Origin: Apoderus coryli
Taxonomy: Eukaryota; Arthropoda; Insecta; Coleoptera; Attelabidae
Direction of reading: 5' to 3'
Length of the DNA: 64,000 nt
Assembly (NCBI GenBank): GCA_911728435.2
Contig: OU452198.1
Location: 13,240,001-13,304,000 of the forward strand
Shown: piece by piece, positions 10,601 to 25,600 of the stretch
Layout of the letters: every line of letters starts with the position of its first letter
Numbering within the stretch: the first letter of the stretch is position 1
The notes under the pieces: generated by a model
Databases searched by the model: none
What the model was told of the DNA's origin: nothing
The model's input: only the letters and a program-made list of their open reading frames with translations
Program-made: the position numbers and the translations under genes

Positions 10601-13600
10601 ATACGAATCTTCGCAAGGTGATATGGAAATAAATAATTCATTTCCAACAATAGCTGTATGGTCAGCAGTGAAATTTGTGTTAAGTGACAAAGGATATGCA
10701 TTCCTACCATTAATAACTGATCCAGATAATTTGGATAAGCAAACATTATTTCAAAGTTTAGGTGCCGAAGAATTGAAAACGGTTAAAGAAGAAAAGCATC
10801 TACCATTATTTACTGTCGTTATGAGGAAGGCTGGTAGTCAGCGACCTTTAGAGTGCCATGGGTAAGTGTTCTGATGTCACTAATATGTATTTGTGTAAAG
10901 TCTGTGTCGAGAACTATACCTGTGAATTCTATGCTATTAGCCATTTACCGTAATTACATAGAAAACGACATATTAAAAAGTAGCACCGATACATTAAAAC
11001 GCTTATTTAAAAAACACCAATTGGTGTACAATATAATTGTTTGGCGTTTTATGCCAAATCAGGCTTAGCTATACCGGGTGTCCCACCGGGAAGGGATTCG
11101 ATCGATTATGGAGAAACTACACTGTGGAACAATCTGAAAATCAAGTGTAGTACTTAGATCGATGGGGACAATTCGGCTAAAATGTTTTCAAGAATCTACC
11201 ACTTCCGGTTATACCGGAAATGGGTGTCAACTTCTTTATTTCAAATACGACCCTATATAAATTATATATTTTTTGGATTCTCCTTGTAATTCTAAACATA
11301 TTTCATGCATACTATGTTGTACATATCGCCAGCCGTTTTCGAAATATTTGAAACTTTATGTCAAAAATTACGTTTTCAGAATAAAGAATAATAACAATTT
11401 TTTATTATATGGAAGCTTTAATAATTTAATTTGTTAGAATATCCTAGGAGATATAGACCTACTTTAAGCGCCTACGTATATTTTTTTAGTAAATATTAAT
11501 ACAGGGTATTTGAAAAAAAGGGTAAAATATCAAATTGAAAAAAGTGTCAAAATTCAAAATTTTTAAATGGCAACCCCATTTTATATTTTTTTTTATTTTT
11601 TGCATCAAAAATAAGGGCAAGTTTATGAAAGGATGTGTATCCCAAAAACTGATAGTTTTCAAAATATTGACCATTTTACATTTTTCTATTACAATATTGA
11701 TATGAATTTGAAATTTAATTGATTTTAGTTGGCCATGATAGCTTTAGATAACAAATAAATATGACACTTGCGAAAAATAATCAACAATTATGACAAATTG
11801 TAGACATTAATTAGTAGTAATAATCATGGCGGGCGTAAAAATAAATTATACTCTCGCATACTATCTAAATGTATTTATTATTTATGGATAATGTGACAGA
11901 GTGATGTCACAAACGTGTGATACATTTGCTGCCAGGTACCCAGAAAAACACAAGCTATCACCAAAAGTTGTTAAACGGATAATAGATAATTTCAAAAATT
12001 TCGGGTCCGTGCCAAAAATAAAACGGAGGTACTTCAATGCATATCCTACGACATCTTTGCAAAAATTTGCAGTGGAGTCTGGATTTTCTAAAAGCGATCG
12101 ATGATTATATCTGGGGGACGATCAAAAATGAAGTGTACAGCAGGCATTTGACCACTTAAGGGGACTGTATGCAAAGAGTTCGGAATGCATTTGCCAATTT
12201 GAGTCAACCATCTATTCGGCGGGCAACCATGAACAATTAATTTTGAGATGTGAAAAGTGTTTAGAAGTTCAAGGTTCAATTTTGAACATTTGTTAAAGTA
12301 GGTAATTGTTTTGATGAGTTGACCTTAGATAAGTTTGTATCATACGTTCACGTTATTAGTTAATCAAATTCTTCACAGACTCGAAACTTTCGAAATTATG
12401 TATTATTAGTTTAACAACTTTTGGTGATGGTTTATGTTTTTCTGAGTATTTGGACGCAAATGTTATCACACGTTCTTGTTATCACTCTGTCACGTTATCC
12501 ATAAATAATAAACAAATTTAGATAGTATTCGTTAGTATAATTTATACGCCCGCCATGATTATTACTACTACAATTTGTCATAATTGTTGATTATTTATAG
12601 CAAAACAACTACTCCACTGGCTAGTACCACGACTGGCATTGAATCACAAGCACAAGCTTTCTAAATAAATACTAAAATGAATATTTTATTTAGCTTTTTC
12701 GCATCAAATTACCTGAGTATACAAGTACAACAAAAACCAAATAAATCATTGAAATGCAATCAAACAATATATAATTTATGTCATCAGATGTTAAAAATTT
12801 AATTTACTAAAGGTATTACCACTTTTAAAATATTTCATTATTGTAAATACAGAAGTGTCAAAATAATTTGTCACTTTTAAATAAGTTTTTCCTGTAAACC
12901 GAAAAGGTTTGTACAAGCCGTTTACCTCCGTTCCCAAACCTAACACTGTAATTCATCTCTCTAGTTGAGAAATGCATATGGTTAGTCTTTTTTTAAATTG
13001 ATCGCCAAATCATTACCAGCACAATAACCATGCATTTCCCTCAAACATGTCCCCTTGCACTTAGATCCTTAATACAATCCTCAGATATTATGGCTGAGGT
13101 ATCATCTGCAAGAAGCGTTATATGTTTGGCAGATTTTATTTCTGTGGTAATGTCGGAGATAAGCAGTATACAAATTAGCGGTCCCAACGTACTGCCCTGC
13201 GGAACGCCACGTGTTGATGACTCAAACACCTGACCGTTATGATTGGGACTTACTTTCTGTTGTCTACCTGATAGATATGACGCTAACCATTCGGAAGATA
13301 TTCTGCGTATACCAAAGTTATCAAATTTAGACAAAAGTTTCTGATTTTTGATAAATTTGTTGTCTACAACTGGAAAAAGTGGAGATCCCATGATATTTAC
13401 TCGAATATTTGTCAGTTAAATATTAAATAAGTTGAGGAAAGGCATTTATCTATAAGTGGTCCGGATGATATTGAAGAACACTGATCGTTATTTAGGTCCT
13501 ACTTCGATAGTAATTTCATTATTATAACGCGTTGGTAATCTAACACTTCAATTTTATCAATACAATATTTATGTTTTTGACAGAAAACTCCACAAGCAAC

Positions 13601-16600
13601 TTCTAGTAATCTACTTTAAAACATAGCCTAACAGCTGCCTTGGCTTAGTTTTCTTTATTAGTCTCCTAATATGTTACCACTATCTGAATTAATTTCTTTA
13701 GTTTCTTCAATATTAGATTAGAAATCTGTATTTTTCTCTAATTTATAGCTTTGTATGCCAAACATCAGAGGACGCAATAGTTATTGCGGCAACGCTATAC
13801 AAGTCCCTAGTGAATCACATGAAGAGCAAAGAACGGAAACCAAAAAATATAAATGGAATAACATCATGTATGTCCACAGCATCAAGTATAGCGAAGGAAA
13901 AAAACAATAGTAATGGTAATTCAATGCCTGTAAGGCCGCCAAGGAAAAAAAGAAATAGTGTATCGTCGATTGCAAGCGATAACGTTAGTAACAGCGATTT
14001 TAATAATGTGAGTATGAGTATCAATTAGCTCACTGTTTGCTAGCTTTAAAATTAACATATTTTTTCTTTCCTTATTGTTGAACCGTAATTGGGTCATTCT
14101 TCTTTTTTACCTACAATTTGCTTCTACTTTTTCTAATTTCAGTTTTTTTTTTCATATGTTTGCAAGGGATTTATTAATGCTTTAAATTACAGTTATGTTA
14201 TTGTAAATTTCATAAAAGTAGTTAGCAGTGATACTTTAAATCCATTCATGCTTAAAATTCTACGTTTTAATGGATCTGTGGAAGAAATGATTCACATCTG
14301 TCACAAAAAATATTTATTATTTGCAATACCATACAAAATAAAATTTTTAACTCGAAATGGTCTCGGATACTCTTACAAATTAATTGTACTTATCAATCAT
14401 TTCAGTTGCATTATATTTTGCTCAAAAAAAATAGAACTTACTTTCACTCTGTCACATTTCTAACTTTAAGGAAATTAGACTTTAAACTTCAATAATTTTC
14501 GTGAACTATTTTATCAATTATTTTGGACGTACATTTGTAGCGCAAAAGGATTTAACGTTTGATAATATATTGACCTGTGTGTCTAAAATGACAAGAGCAT
14601 ACTTTAATTCATATGAATACGAGAGACAAAATTGTGACAGAGGAATATGCATTGTGACAGCACAGCATTAATAAGTACAGCATTCCGACTCTACGTTGGC
14701 ACTTTGAAATAAACTGTGACGTACGACGCCGCCATTTTGAGTTACAAGTCAGGTCCTGACTAAGAATAATTATAGTTTTCGGTTTCTAACCACAGTACTG
14801 TATTTTCATTTTTGTAAAAATATTTAAGTACATAATAATATCGTTGTCAATTTCAGAAATATTTGTGGTGTGTCATAGTGATTGAAAACAGCCTTGAGTG
14901 GTGGTATCAGTTAAATGTTGACATGATTGGGTGATTTTTAATAATAATAATAATAATAATAAACACAAAAATAATACAGACTTTATTAGTAAAAAAGACA
15001 TTTTATTCCGCCTATGTCCATCTGATGATTTTTATTAATCAAAATTAGTGAATGAAAATCCGACGTTGTTTCATTCTTAACCAGCCGATTTCCTTAATCT
15101 TATTGCTAGCCTCTTTCACCCCTACGAATTCCACATACAAGCCGTGGGCCTGAATTCTGCATCAACTGTACCCTGTTCTCAGCAATTTTAGTCAAACAAG
15201 GGCCCTATATATATTGTCAATAATATAACCCCTAGCTGATTGCGTTATCATGCTATCTCGCCACGAGACAACTTGTGTTTATGTTTTACTTTCATTTAGT
15301 TTAAAAACATATTAGATACTGCCATTTCGTAATATAAATTTTACGGTTATTCAAATAGTTGTTATAAACGTATAATTATCTAGTATTAATCTTTATTTTT
15401 ACTTATTACGCACCTAACAGGATCTGTGGGGAAGCGAAAAAAATGTTTAGAGCAAGTGTACCGCTTATTGGGACAACATTTTGCAGCACACACATGTCCT
15501 CCCTGATTGTTCATTGTATTAATCATAAGAAACGTTAGTAAAAATAAAACCTTTCAATTCTCACGAACACTATACCAATAACACAAAACAACAAACAATT
15601 AGATTTAAACACAATATTTATTTATCTCATACACGCCGACAATGAACTATATATTGAACACAGGAGTGAACGGTATTTATCTACGTCTAGGTGATTATTG
15701 TGACGTTGTAACCCATAATGGCGGCATGCGCGACGAAATGCGCAGAACGGCTCGCAAGCGGAAAGTCAGAATACTGTATTATTTATTATACTGTGGTGAC
15801 AGAGTGGTCACAAGTGATTAGAAACGTTATAATAAGATGATATTGCGTAAATAAAAGACAATAATTAAACGATTTGTAAACACAAAAAATCCATATTCAC
15901 ATTTAGTAACTTTTCTAACAGTCTATAAGCAGTTGATTATCAGTTTAAAAGAGCCTTAGTAACAAATACAGTTTTACCACTTGCCTTCCTTTCTTAACTG
16001 ATTTTGGTCAAGGGACAAATTTTCATACATTATATCCACCACATCTGATTCTACCAATCGAAATAGTTTACAACTTTCATCAACTGCTCTGCAGAACATT
16101 ACTGTAACATGTCCTTTTTCAATTGTTGCGCCTGAGGCGGCCGCCCCGCCGCCTCTAGGATAGGGCTGGCCCTGATACCATCACATACTATACCAGTTAT
16201 TATTAAATAAGTAATAATTGAAAATAAACGGCTCATTTCAGGTAACTTCTGATTCACAACCACTACTATCATTCAGCAATAACCCACAGTTTGTGAAGAA
16301 AAGTGTTAAAACTAAACGAGCTCCACACGCCCCTGAACAAAAAATTGAGGATCCTAACGCAATATCACCTTACGAAAACCAAATCAAGGTTAATAAAAAC
16401 AAAACATTGGACGATAATATGGAGCGAATTAATTCTGGTGAATTTGAAGAAGGCGTGATTCAAGAAATTAAACCAAAATCGTTTACAGGTAAACTAGTTC
16501 AATATTACGCAACTATAAAGAAAATTTAGGAGTTCGCGAACTTTGTTATCTAAAAGCAAGAATTTAATATTTATGACGGCTGAACTTTTTAATCAACTTA

Positions 16601-19600
16601 CAAAGTGAATTTGTGCCCATAAATACAAATGAAAAATAATTTCGTGGCATAGCGGACAATTAAATTATTTTTCATTTATATTTACGGACACAAATTCATT
16701 TTATAATTAATTTTAAATGTGTGTTGGTAATGAGTCACTCGCTTTACCATAGGATTTTCTTCCGACCAATAGTGCGCATTGTGGGAATTGAAAATAATAT
16801 GTTTAGCCGCATATGACTTTCTTCTATAATTTTTTGAATTAAGTAAACCTCAAAAAAGTGATGAATGAAAATTTAGCTTAGACATTGTGTGACGAGCGCC
16901 CTATACAGGGGGTTATTCACGCTTTATGGCGCGGAATATTTTGGCGAAACTACGTGACTTTCAAAAAGTCTCATTTATTGGACGTGTAGGCATCTATGCC
17001 AGATCCTCTGAGCAAATTAAGTGTATGTTTCATTAAGGTTTATAATACCTAAATCTTAAGATTTTTGAAATAAATTGAATTTTCTCAAAATCTAACCTAA
17101 TTTTCATCTTTCAAACACTTAGGAAGTATTTAAGTCATGTTGACGACATTAACTATAAAGTCTAATAAAAGATCATATTTGGTATTCCAATTGCAATAAA
17201 CTTGCAATCTTATACAGGGTGTACAAAAATTAAAACTACTCAAATTAAAACTTTAAGTTGCAATAACCTCATTAATTTAAATGGAATGCCATATTTCTGA
17301 ACTTACCTAGCAATGTACTTACTAATTACCTGTCGAATAGTATTAGGGTGTACTATAGCTAAGTCTGCGCGTTTTGGCAGAAAACGCCAAATAATTATTT
17401 TGTACACCATTTGGCGTTTTTTAAATAAACGTTTTAATGTATCTAGTAGGCTATGGAATCAGAAATGTCAAATGATCTACAATTATAAAAGTCATTATAA
17501 ATTATTATTAATTATGCATAAACAGCATTAGTGATAATAAAATAGCACAGATAAATTTCTACCAAAATATTCATAACATGTGTTCGAAATGTTGACCGTC
17601 CATTTCGAGACACTTCGATATTCTTTTTTGAAAACTACGGCTAACTCTGATCAACATTTGCGGAGCAACAGTTTGAAAAGCATCGCTTATGCGTATTTTC
17701 ATATCGTGTGGTGTTGTTGGAGGCGTCGTGTGGACAAATCGTTTCACGTTTCCCCATAAAAAGAAATCCGGAGATATGGGAGGTCAATTTTTTCTTCCAA
17801 TCCACCTGTTTTGAAAATTAGTATCCAAATTGCCGAATCTCTGATGATAATGAGGCGGAGCTCCATATAATTGAAACCACATGGTTGTTCTCCTGTTTAA
17901 AGGAATTTATTTTGATAGTACATGAAGTTAGTGTAGCAGAAAATTGACTACCATCATGCCATTTACCGATCCCTCAAAAAAATAGGGTCCTATGAAATAT
18001 CGGCCCAATGTTCCACCCCCACACATTAATGGATCACCTATTTGGATTACTGATGGTTCTGTATTCATGGGGATTCGAGTCAGAACAATAATGGTTCAAT
18101 TCTATTGCCAAAATAATTTCCATATAGCTCTTGTCAAAGCTGAATTTTATAAGCATGAAATCTATGTTTTTTTTTTTGAGTAAATAATCTTCATTTTAAC
18201 AAAGCAACACCAAAACTAACAATTGTAAATATATATTATAAAATAGCATTAGTAAAGCATCAACAGCAAATTAAGTTGATAGATAAAAGAATTTATTTGA
18301 CATTTCTGATTCCATAGCCTACTAGATACATTAAAACGTTTATTTAAAAAACACCAAAGGGTATACAAAACAATTATTTGGAGTCTTCTGCCAAAACGCG
18401 CATACTTAGCTATAGTACACCCTAATACCATTCGGCAGGTAATTAGTAAGTACATTGCTAGGTAAGTTCAGAAATATGGCGTTACATTTAAATTAATGAA
18501 GTTATAGGCAACTTAAAGTTCATATTTGAGTAGTTTTAATTTTTGGACACCCTGTATAAGATTGCAAGTTTATTGCAATTGGAATACCAAATATGATCTA
18601 TTATTACACGTTAGAGTTAATTTCGTTAACATGACTTAAATACTTCCTAAGTATTTGAAAGATGAAAATTAGGCTATATTTTGAGAAAATTCAATTTATT
18701 TAAAAAATCTTAAGGTTTAGGTATCATAAACCTTAGAGAAACAGACACTTAATTTGATCAGAGGATCTAAAGGTGCAATAATATACAGGGGATTCCATCT
18801 AAAAAAACACAACTTTGATACTTTTAGGTTATTTGGGACACCCTGTATAATATGAAACCAATTTTAAAAAGTAGCCGTATTATATGCCTACACGCCCAAT
18901 AAATGAAACTCTTTGAAAGTCACGTAGTTTCGCCACAATATTCCGCGCCATAAAGCGTGATTCACCCCGTATTTATTCCAGTGGCGTAAAAATAGGGGGA
19001 TAAAAAGTGTTTCTAACCCCTACAGCATGCCACTGGTTAATTTTTTAAAAAGATTGTTTATTTTAACACATAACTCTTTTAAAGATAATATCAGTCAAGA
19101 AATTAAAAAAAAATATTTGAGACCCTGTAACTAGACAGCTAAGCCCTTTAAGGGTATATGTTGCTATATCAATAGTATATTAAGTATAAAGGGCGGTAAA
19201 GCATTCGTTGCAGCTGACAACTGTTTTTCGCCTGCCTCTTCATACTACAATATTAAACCAAAATAAACTGTTGCCCTCGAGGCACGAATAGCTCTCCATA
19301 TTCAAGTGTAAAAGTAATAATTTTATGACCTTTTTGTCATTTATCTAAATTTAATAAATTTTTGTTTAATTTTAGACGTCAGCTATTTTTTTGAAGTATC
19401 AGGTTTTTTCATTTTTCCTCTCTTTGGAGGCCCTATTTATACGTACATATTTTAATTTCAGATCTTCTAGGCCAAGTTCTTGTACGCAAAATAATTGATT
19501 TTTTTAGTTTTATTATAAAATTTATTTTGCCCCCTTTTCTACAATTTACGAACCCCTATGTAAACAAAATTGTTATGCTGTATGTTGTAGGTTATCTTAT

Positions 19601-22600
19601 ATAAAAGCTATATATAAGTAGCCAATTTTTCTGGTATATTTGGAAAAACATTTTTTTTTTTCGTTTTTGACCCTTTTTCGAACGCCTGTGTGAACCAGTT
19701 CATTTATGTAACATTTTTAGCTCTCCATATCATATATGTATATATGGAGACTATTAGTTTCATGAAAAAAAAATTTTTTTTAATTTCACCGGAAATACTT
19801 GTTTTTGGTCATTTTATACATAAATAAGTAGTTTTAAAAAAATGTCTGTCTGTCTGTCAGTCTGTCTGTCTGTATGCACGAAAACGCAAAAACCGCTTAA
19901 CAGATTTTAACCAAATTTGGTACAAAAATACTATTGGACATGGCAAGGAGCTGATTAGATTTTGGGAAACATTGAGCGTAGGCAAGAGGTTTAAAAGAGG
20001 GTTCAAAAATTAAAAAAATTCATAGTTCTTAAACTTATCCGAAATACTGCATAATTTTTTACGCATTTAATTGAATATAACCTAAAATATTGAACATAAA
20101 ATATTAGATCACATTGGCGTTCGACAATAGTGTAAAATGGGGTAAAAAATATTAAAAAAAAACGTACTTCTTAAACATAGCAGAAATATTAACTAATTAT
20201 TTATAGCTTTAATAGAATATAACCTATAAAATGTGTCATAAATATCTTACTTACTTACTTCATAGGCGTTCGTAAATAGTGGAAAAGGGGTCAAAATATA
20301 AAAAATATATATTTCCTAAACTTATTCGAAATATGGAATAATTTTTCATAGTTGTGATAGAACATAACCTAAAAAATGTTACATAAAAGAATTGGTTTCT
20401 CAAATATACCAGAAAAATTGGCTAATTATATATAGCTTTGATATAAGATAACCTAAAAAATGCAGCATAAAATTTTTATTTACATAGGCGTTCGTAAATA
20501 GTAGAAAAAGGGGTAAAATAAAAAAAAATTAAAATGTAAAAATTTTTATATTTAACTAGATGAATTGGTGTTAAAAATACACGACAAAAATTAATGTACC
20601 ATAGGCGTCCGTAAAAATTCTATAAAAGGGTCAGAAAAAATTTGTATCCGCGATAACTCAAAAACCACTTAACGGATTTTAACCACATTTGGTACGAAAA
20701 TACTACAGGATAATTATAGGTGGTGATTAACATTGAGCGTAGGCAACGGGTTTAAAAGAGGTTTCAAAAATTTAAAAAATCATAGTTCTTAAACTTATCC
20801 GAAATATTGAATAATTTTTTATAGTTGTGATAGAATATAACCTAAAAAATGTTACATAAAAGAATTAGTTCACACAGGCGTTCGAAAATAGTGTTAAAAA
20901 AGGGTCAAAAACGAAAAAAAAATGTTTCCCAAATATACCAGAAAAATTGGCTAATTATATATAGCTTTGATATAAGATAACCTAAAAAATGCAGCATAAA
21001 ATTTTTATTTACAAAGGCGTTCGTAAATAGTAGAAAAAGGGGAAAATAAAAAAAATTAAAATGTAAAAATTTTTATATTTAACTAGTTGAGTTGGTGTTA
21101 AAAATACACGACAAAAATTAATGTTCCATAGGCGTCCGTGAAAATTCTATAAAAGGGTCAGAAAAAATTTGTATCCGTGATAACTCAAAAACCTCTTAAC
21201 GGATTTTAACCACATTTGGTACGAAAATACTACAGGCTATTTATAGGTGGTGATTAACATTGAGCGTAGGCAAGGGGTTTAAAAGAGGGTTCAAAAATTT
21301 AAAAAAATTATAGTTATTAAACTTATCCGAAATATTGAATAATTTTTTATAGGTGTGATAGAATATAACCTAAAAAATGTTACATAAAAGAATTAGTTCA
21401 CACAGGCGTTCGAAAATAGTCTTAAAAAAAGAGTCAAAAACGAAAAAAAAATGTTTCCCAAATATACCAGAAAAATTGGCTAATTATATATAGCTTTCAT
21501 ATAAGATAACCTAAAAAATGCAGCATAAAATTTTTATTTACATAGGCGTTCGTAAATAGTAAAAAAAAGGGGTAAAATGAAAAAAAAAGTAAAATGTAAA
21601 AAATTTTATATTTAACTAGTTGAATTGGTGTTAAAAATACACGACAAAAATTAATGTTCCATAGGCGTCCGTGAAAATTCTATAAAAGGGTCAGGAAAAA
21701 ATTGTATCCATGATAACTCAAAAACCACTTAACGGATAACCTACAACATGCAGCATAACAATTTTGTTTACATAGGTGTTCGTAAATAGTAGAAAAGGGG
21801 GCAAAATAAATTTTATAATAAAACTAAAAAAAATCAATTATTTTGCGTACAAGAATTTGGCCTAGATCTGAAATATAAAATATCTGCGTATAAATAGTGC
21901 CTCCAAAGAGAAGAAAAAGGCACAAAACCCGATACAAAAAAAAAAAAAATAGCTGATGTCTAAAACAAAACAAAAATTTAGACAAATGTCATAAAATTAT
22001 TACTTTTACACTTAAATATGGAGAGCTATTCGTGCCTCGAGGGCAACAGCTAGTTTTTTAGATTATATTCTATCACAACTACGAAAAATTATTCCGTATT
22101 CCGAATAAGTTTAGGAAGTATATATGTTTTTATTTTGACCCCTTTTACACTATTTACGAACGCCTATGAAAACAAGTTATTTATAACACATTTTTTAGGT
22201 TATATTCTATCAAAGCTATAAATAACTAGTCAATATTTCTGCTATGTTTAAGAAATACGTTCTTTCTCACCTTTTTACCCCATTTTACACTTTTTTCCCA
22301 TGTCAATGTGGTCTAATTGTTTAGGTTAAATATTTTAGGTTATATTTAATTAAACGTAGAAAAAATTATTCAATATTTCGGATAAGTTTAAGAACTATGA
22401 TTTTTAAAATTTTTGACCCCTCTTTTAAACCCCTTGCCTACGCTCAATGTTAATCACCACCTATAAATATCCTGTAGTATTTTCGTACCAAATGTGGTTA
22501 AAATCCGTTAAAAAGTGGTTTTTGAGTTATGACGGATACACATTTTTTCTGACCTTTTTATAGAATTTTCACGGACGCCTATGGTACATTAATTTTTGTC

Positions 22601-25600
22601 TTATATTTTTAACACCAATTCAACTAGTTAATTATAAAAAAAAATACATTTTAATTTTTTTTTATTTTACCCTTTTTTCTACTATTTACGAACGCCTATG
22701 TAAATAAAAATTTTATGCTGCATTTTTTAGGTTATCTTATATCAAAGCTATATATAATTAGCCAATTTTTCTGGTATATTTGGAAAACATTTTTTTTTCG
22801 TTTTTGACCCTTTTTTTAGACCATTTTCGAACGCCTGTGTGAACCAATTTTTTTACGTAACATTTTTTAGGTTATATTCTAACACAACTATAAAAAATTA
22901 TTCCATATTTCGAATAAGTTTAGGAAATATATATTTTTTATGTTTTGACCCCTTTTCCACTATTTACGAACGCCTATGAAAGTAAGTTATTTATGACACT
23001 ATTTTCGAACGCCAATGTGGTCTAATATTTTATGTTCAATATTTTAGGTTATATTCAATTAAATGCGTAAAAAATTATGCAGTATTTCGGATAAGTTTAA
23101 GAACTATGATTTTTTTAAATTTTTGAACCCTCTTTTAAACCCCTTGCCTACGCTCAATGTTTCCCAAAATCTAATCAGCTCCTTGCCCTGTCCAATAGTA
23201 TTTTTGTTTTGGTTAAAATCTGTTAAGCGGTTTTTGCGTTATCGTGCATACAGACAGACAGACAGACATTTTTCTAAAACTACTTATTTATGTATAAAAT
23301 GACCAAAAACAAGTATTTCCAGTGAAATTAAAAAAAAAAATTTTTTCATGAAACTAATAGTCTCCATATATACATATATTACATATATGATATGGAGAGC
23401 TAATAACTTTATTTTAATAATTAATTATCACTGTTATGAACTGACAGTTTTTGACAGTAATTAATGGGAGTATTTTTTGACGTACATGATAATAGGCGTT
23501 ATCCTTTGACAAACTCAGATCAGATAAACTTATGTGACAGGCTCACATGTCAATGTTGAGTATTTTAAATGTAGAAAGAAACTGTCAAATTATTATCTGA
23601 GCGTGTACGCTATACAAATTTGATTTTAGAATCTTAGGTATATTTCGGTACTACAACAATAATTAAAAAGTGATTACTAATTAATAATGGACAATTTTAA
23701 ATAATTAAATGAGTTTAGCGGAATTGCAGACGACTACCTAAGTAAACTTTCTCAATTAATTGTCAACTTATCCTCTAGATGGAATGCACTACTGATGTTA
23801 ACGTTATTATTGGAAATCTAACAGTAGCGCCATCTATGAAAAAAAAAGTAAAAAGAGCGGGCGCTAAATGGTCATTTACCGCCCGCATATGCGGGCGGTA
23901 AAACTTTTTTAAGTGCAGGCAGGCGAAAAAATATATTAATTAGCGAGAGCTTTCTGTGGTAGAGCGTTGTCGGTCGAATATAGAAACACCCTGTATATAA
24001 ATTTAAATGCCTTTAATCTTCTCCTTTTAAATATGAATACATTTATAAAGGACTGCTTTCCATAAAATAAAAAAAAAGTACCAGAAAAGAAAATAATGGT
24101 TTGCGATAACAAAATTACATAAATTCGTTCGATTTTAGGTCGATATTTTTTATTATGTTAAAATTTACAAGCTGTGTAAATTTAATTGTATCGTGGATTT
24201 CAATGTGATAACAATAATTAGGTATTCTGTTAAAACCTGCTGGTTGTTCTCCTGCAAGAATGCCACAAATCTTACTTGCAAAGTACAGTTAATTACTTTT
24301 ATTTTATATGAATTCATTATTGTTTTTATATGTCTTAGTCGTAGAAAGAATGAATAACTGTATGTCTATCATATTATATTAACGCATCAAGGCCCATGAA
24401 TTGAATTACAATAAGTCTTTCTAAAACGTTGACATGAATGCGTCTTTATTTACTATATTATCGGAATAACATGTTCAAACGAAACATAATTTTAAATGGC
24501 GATGTATATCTTTTGACAACAACAATAAACTTGAATCTTGAATTTTATAACATAAAAAGAGGTTGGTCATAGTTACGTACGAGATCTGTAATGTTCTTAT
24601 TTATTTTTAGGCCTAAGGCACGAATAGCTCTCCATACTCAAATATACAGCGTGAGTGGTTTTTGTAGCAGGACTTGAAAAACTTATATAGAATATAATTT
24701 AATTTGGATTTATTTATTTCTCGTATGACAATCTAGACACAATAAACTTAGAAGCTAATTTACACATATACGTTAATAAAACAAACTTTAAGATTTCACA
24801 AACAAATATCAAGTCGATTAATATTGTAACCATTTTGAATTAGCGGGTATTATTTACATTAAGAAAGAATACTAATTTTATAGCTCAGTCCAGAATGAAT
24901 CCCAATATGCTATTCAAATTGTTACGGGTTCGATTCAAGCTTTACTAGCGGTTTCAATTAAAAAAGAACAAACAAAGATTATCAACTTTATTAATCTGTA
25001 AAATGTAAAATTAATAAAAGGAAAACAATAATTAAATGACTCTTCTGTCAACAACATAACTAAACTTTATTTGAAATAAAACGCAAAAGTTTGGGCTCAA
25101 AACCACTAATTTAATAATTAAAACTAATAATGAAAATGAATAACAACAAAGAAATAAATATGTATATAAATATAAAAAAGAATAAAACAATTAAAAGAAT
25201 GAAAATCTAAAGAAAATCTTATTCATTAATGTACAATTTAAAATAGGTAAATTAATATAATTACGAATAATTATATTAATTCCCATACGAAACTTTAATT
25301 ACAATTAAAAACTGAATTTATTTCAATTAGTAAAATGAACAACTTTAATCTTTATAAAAATTGATTGGAAACAAAAAGGCCATCAATTAAAAGAATTAAC
25401 AAAGAACTTACGGAACTTGAACTTCGATTATTATTAAGAAACTTTATACAATTAGAAATCACATCTAGACTCTACCAAGGCTAAAACGAATCTAATCTGA
25501 AAGTCCTATTGCTTTTCCAAAATTGCCTCATAGAAATGAGAAGTACTTATGTACTACAGAATGAAAAATGGCCAATAAGAAAAGAGCATTTTTAAAATAT

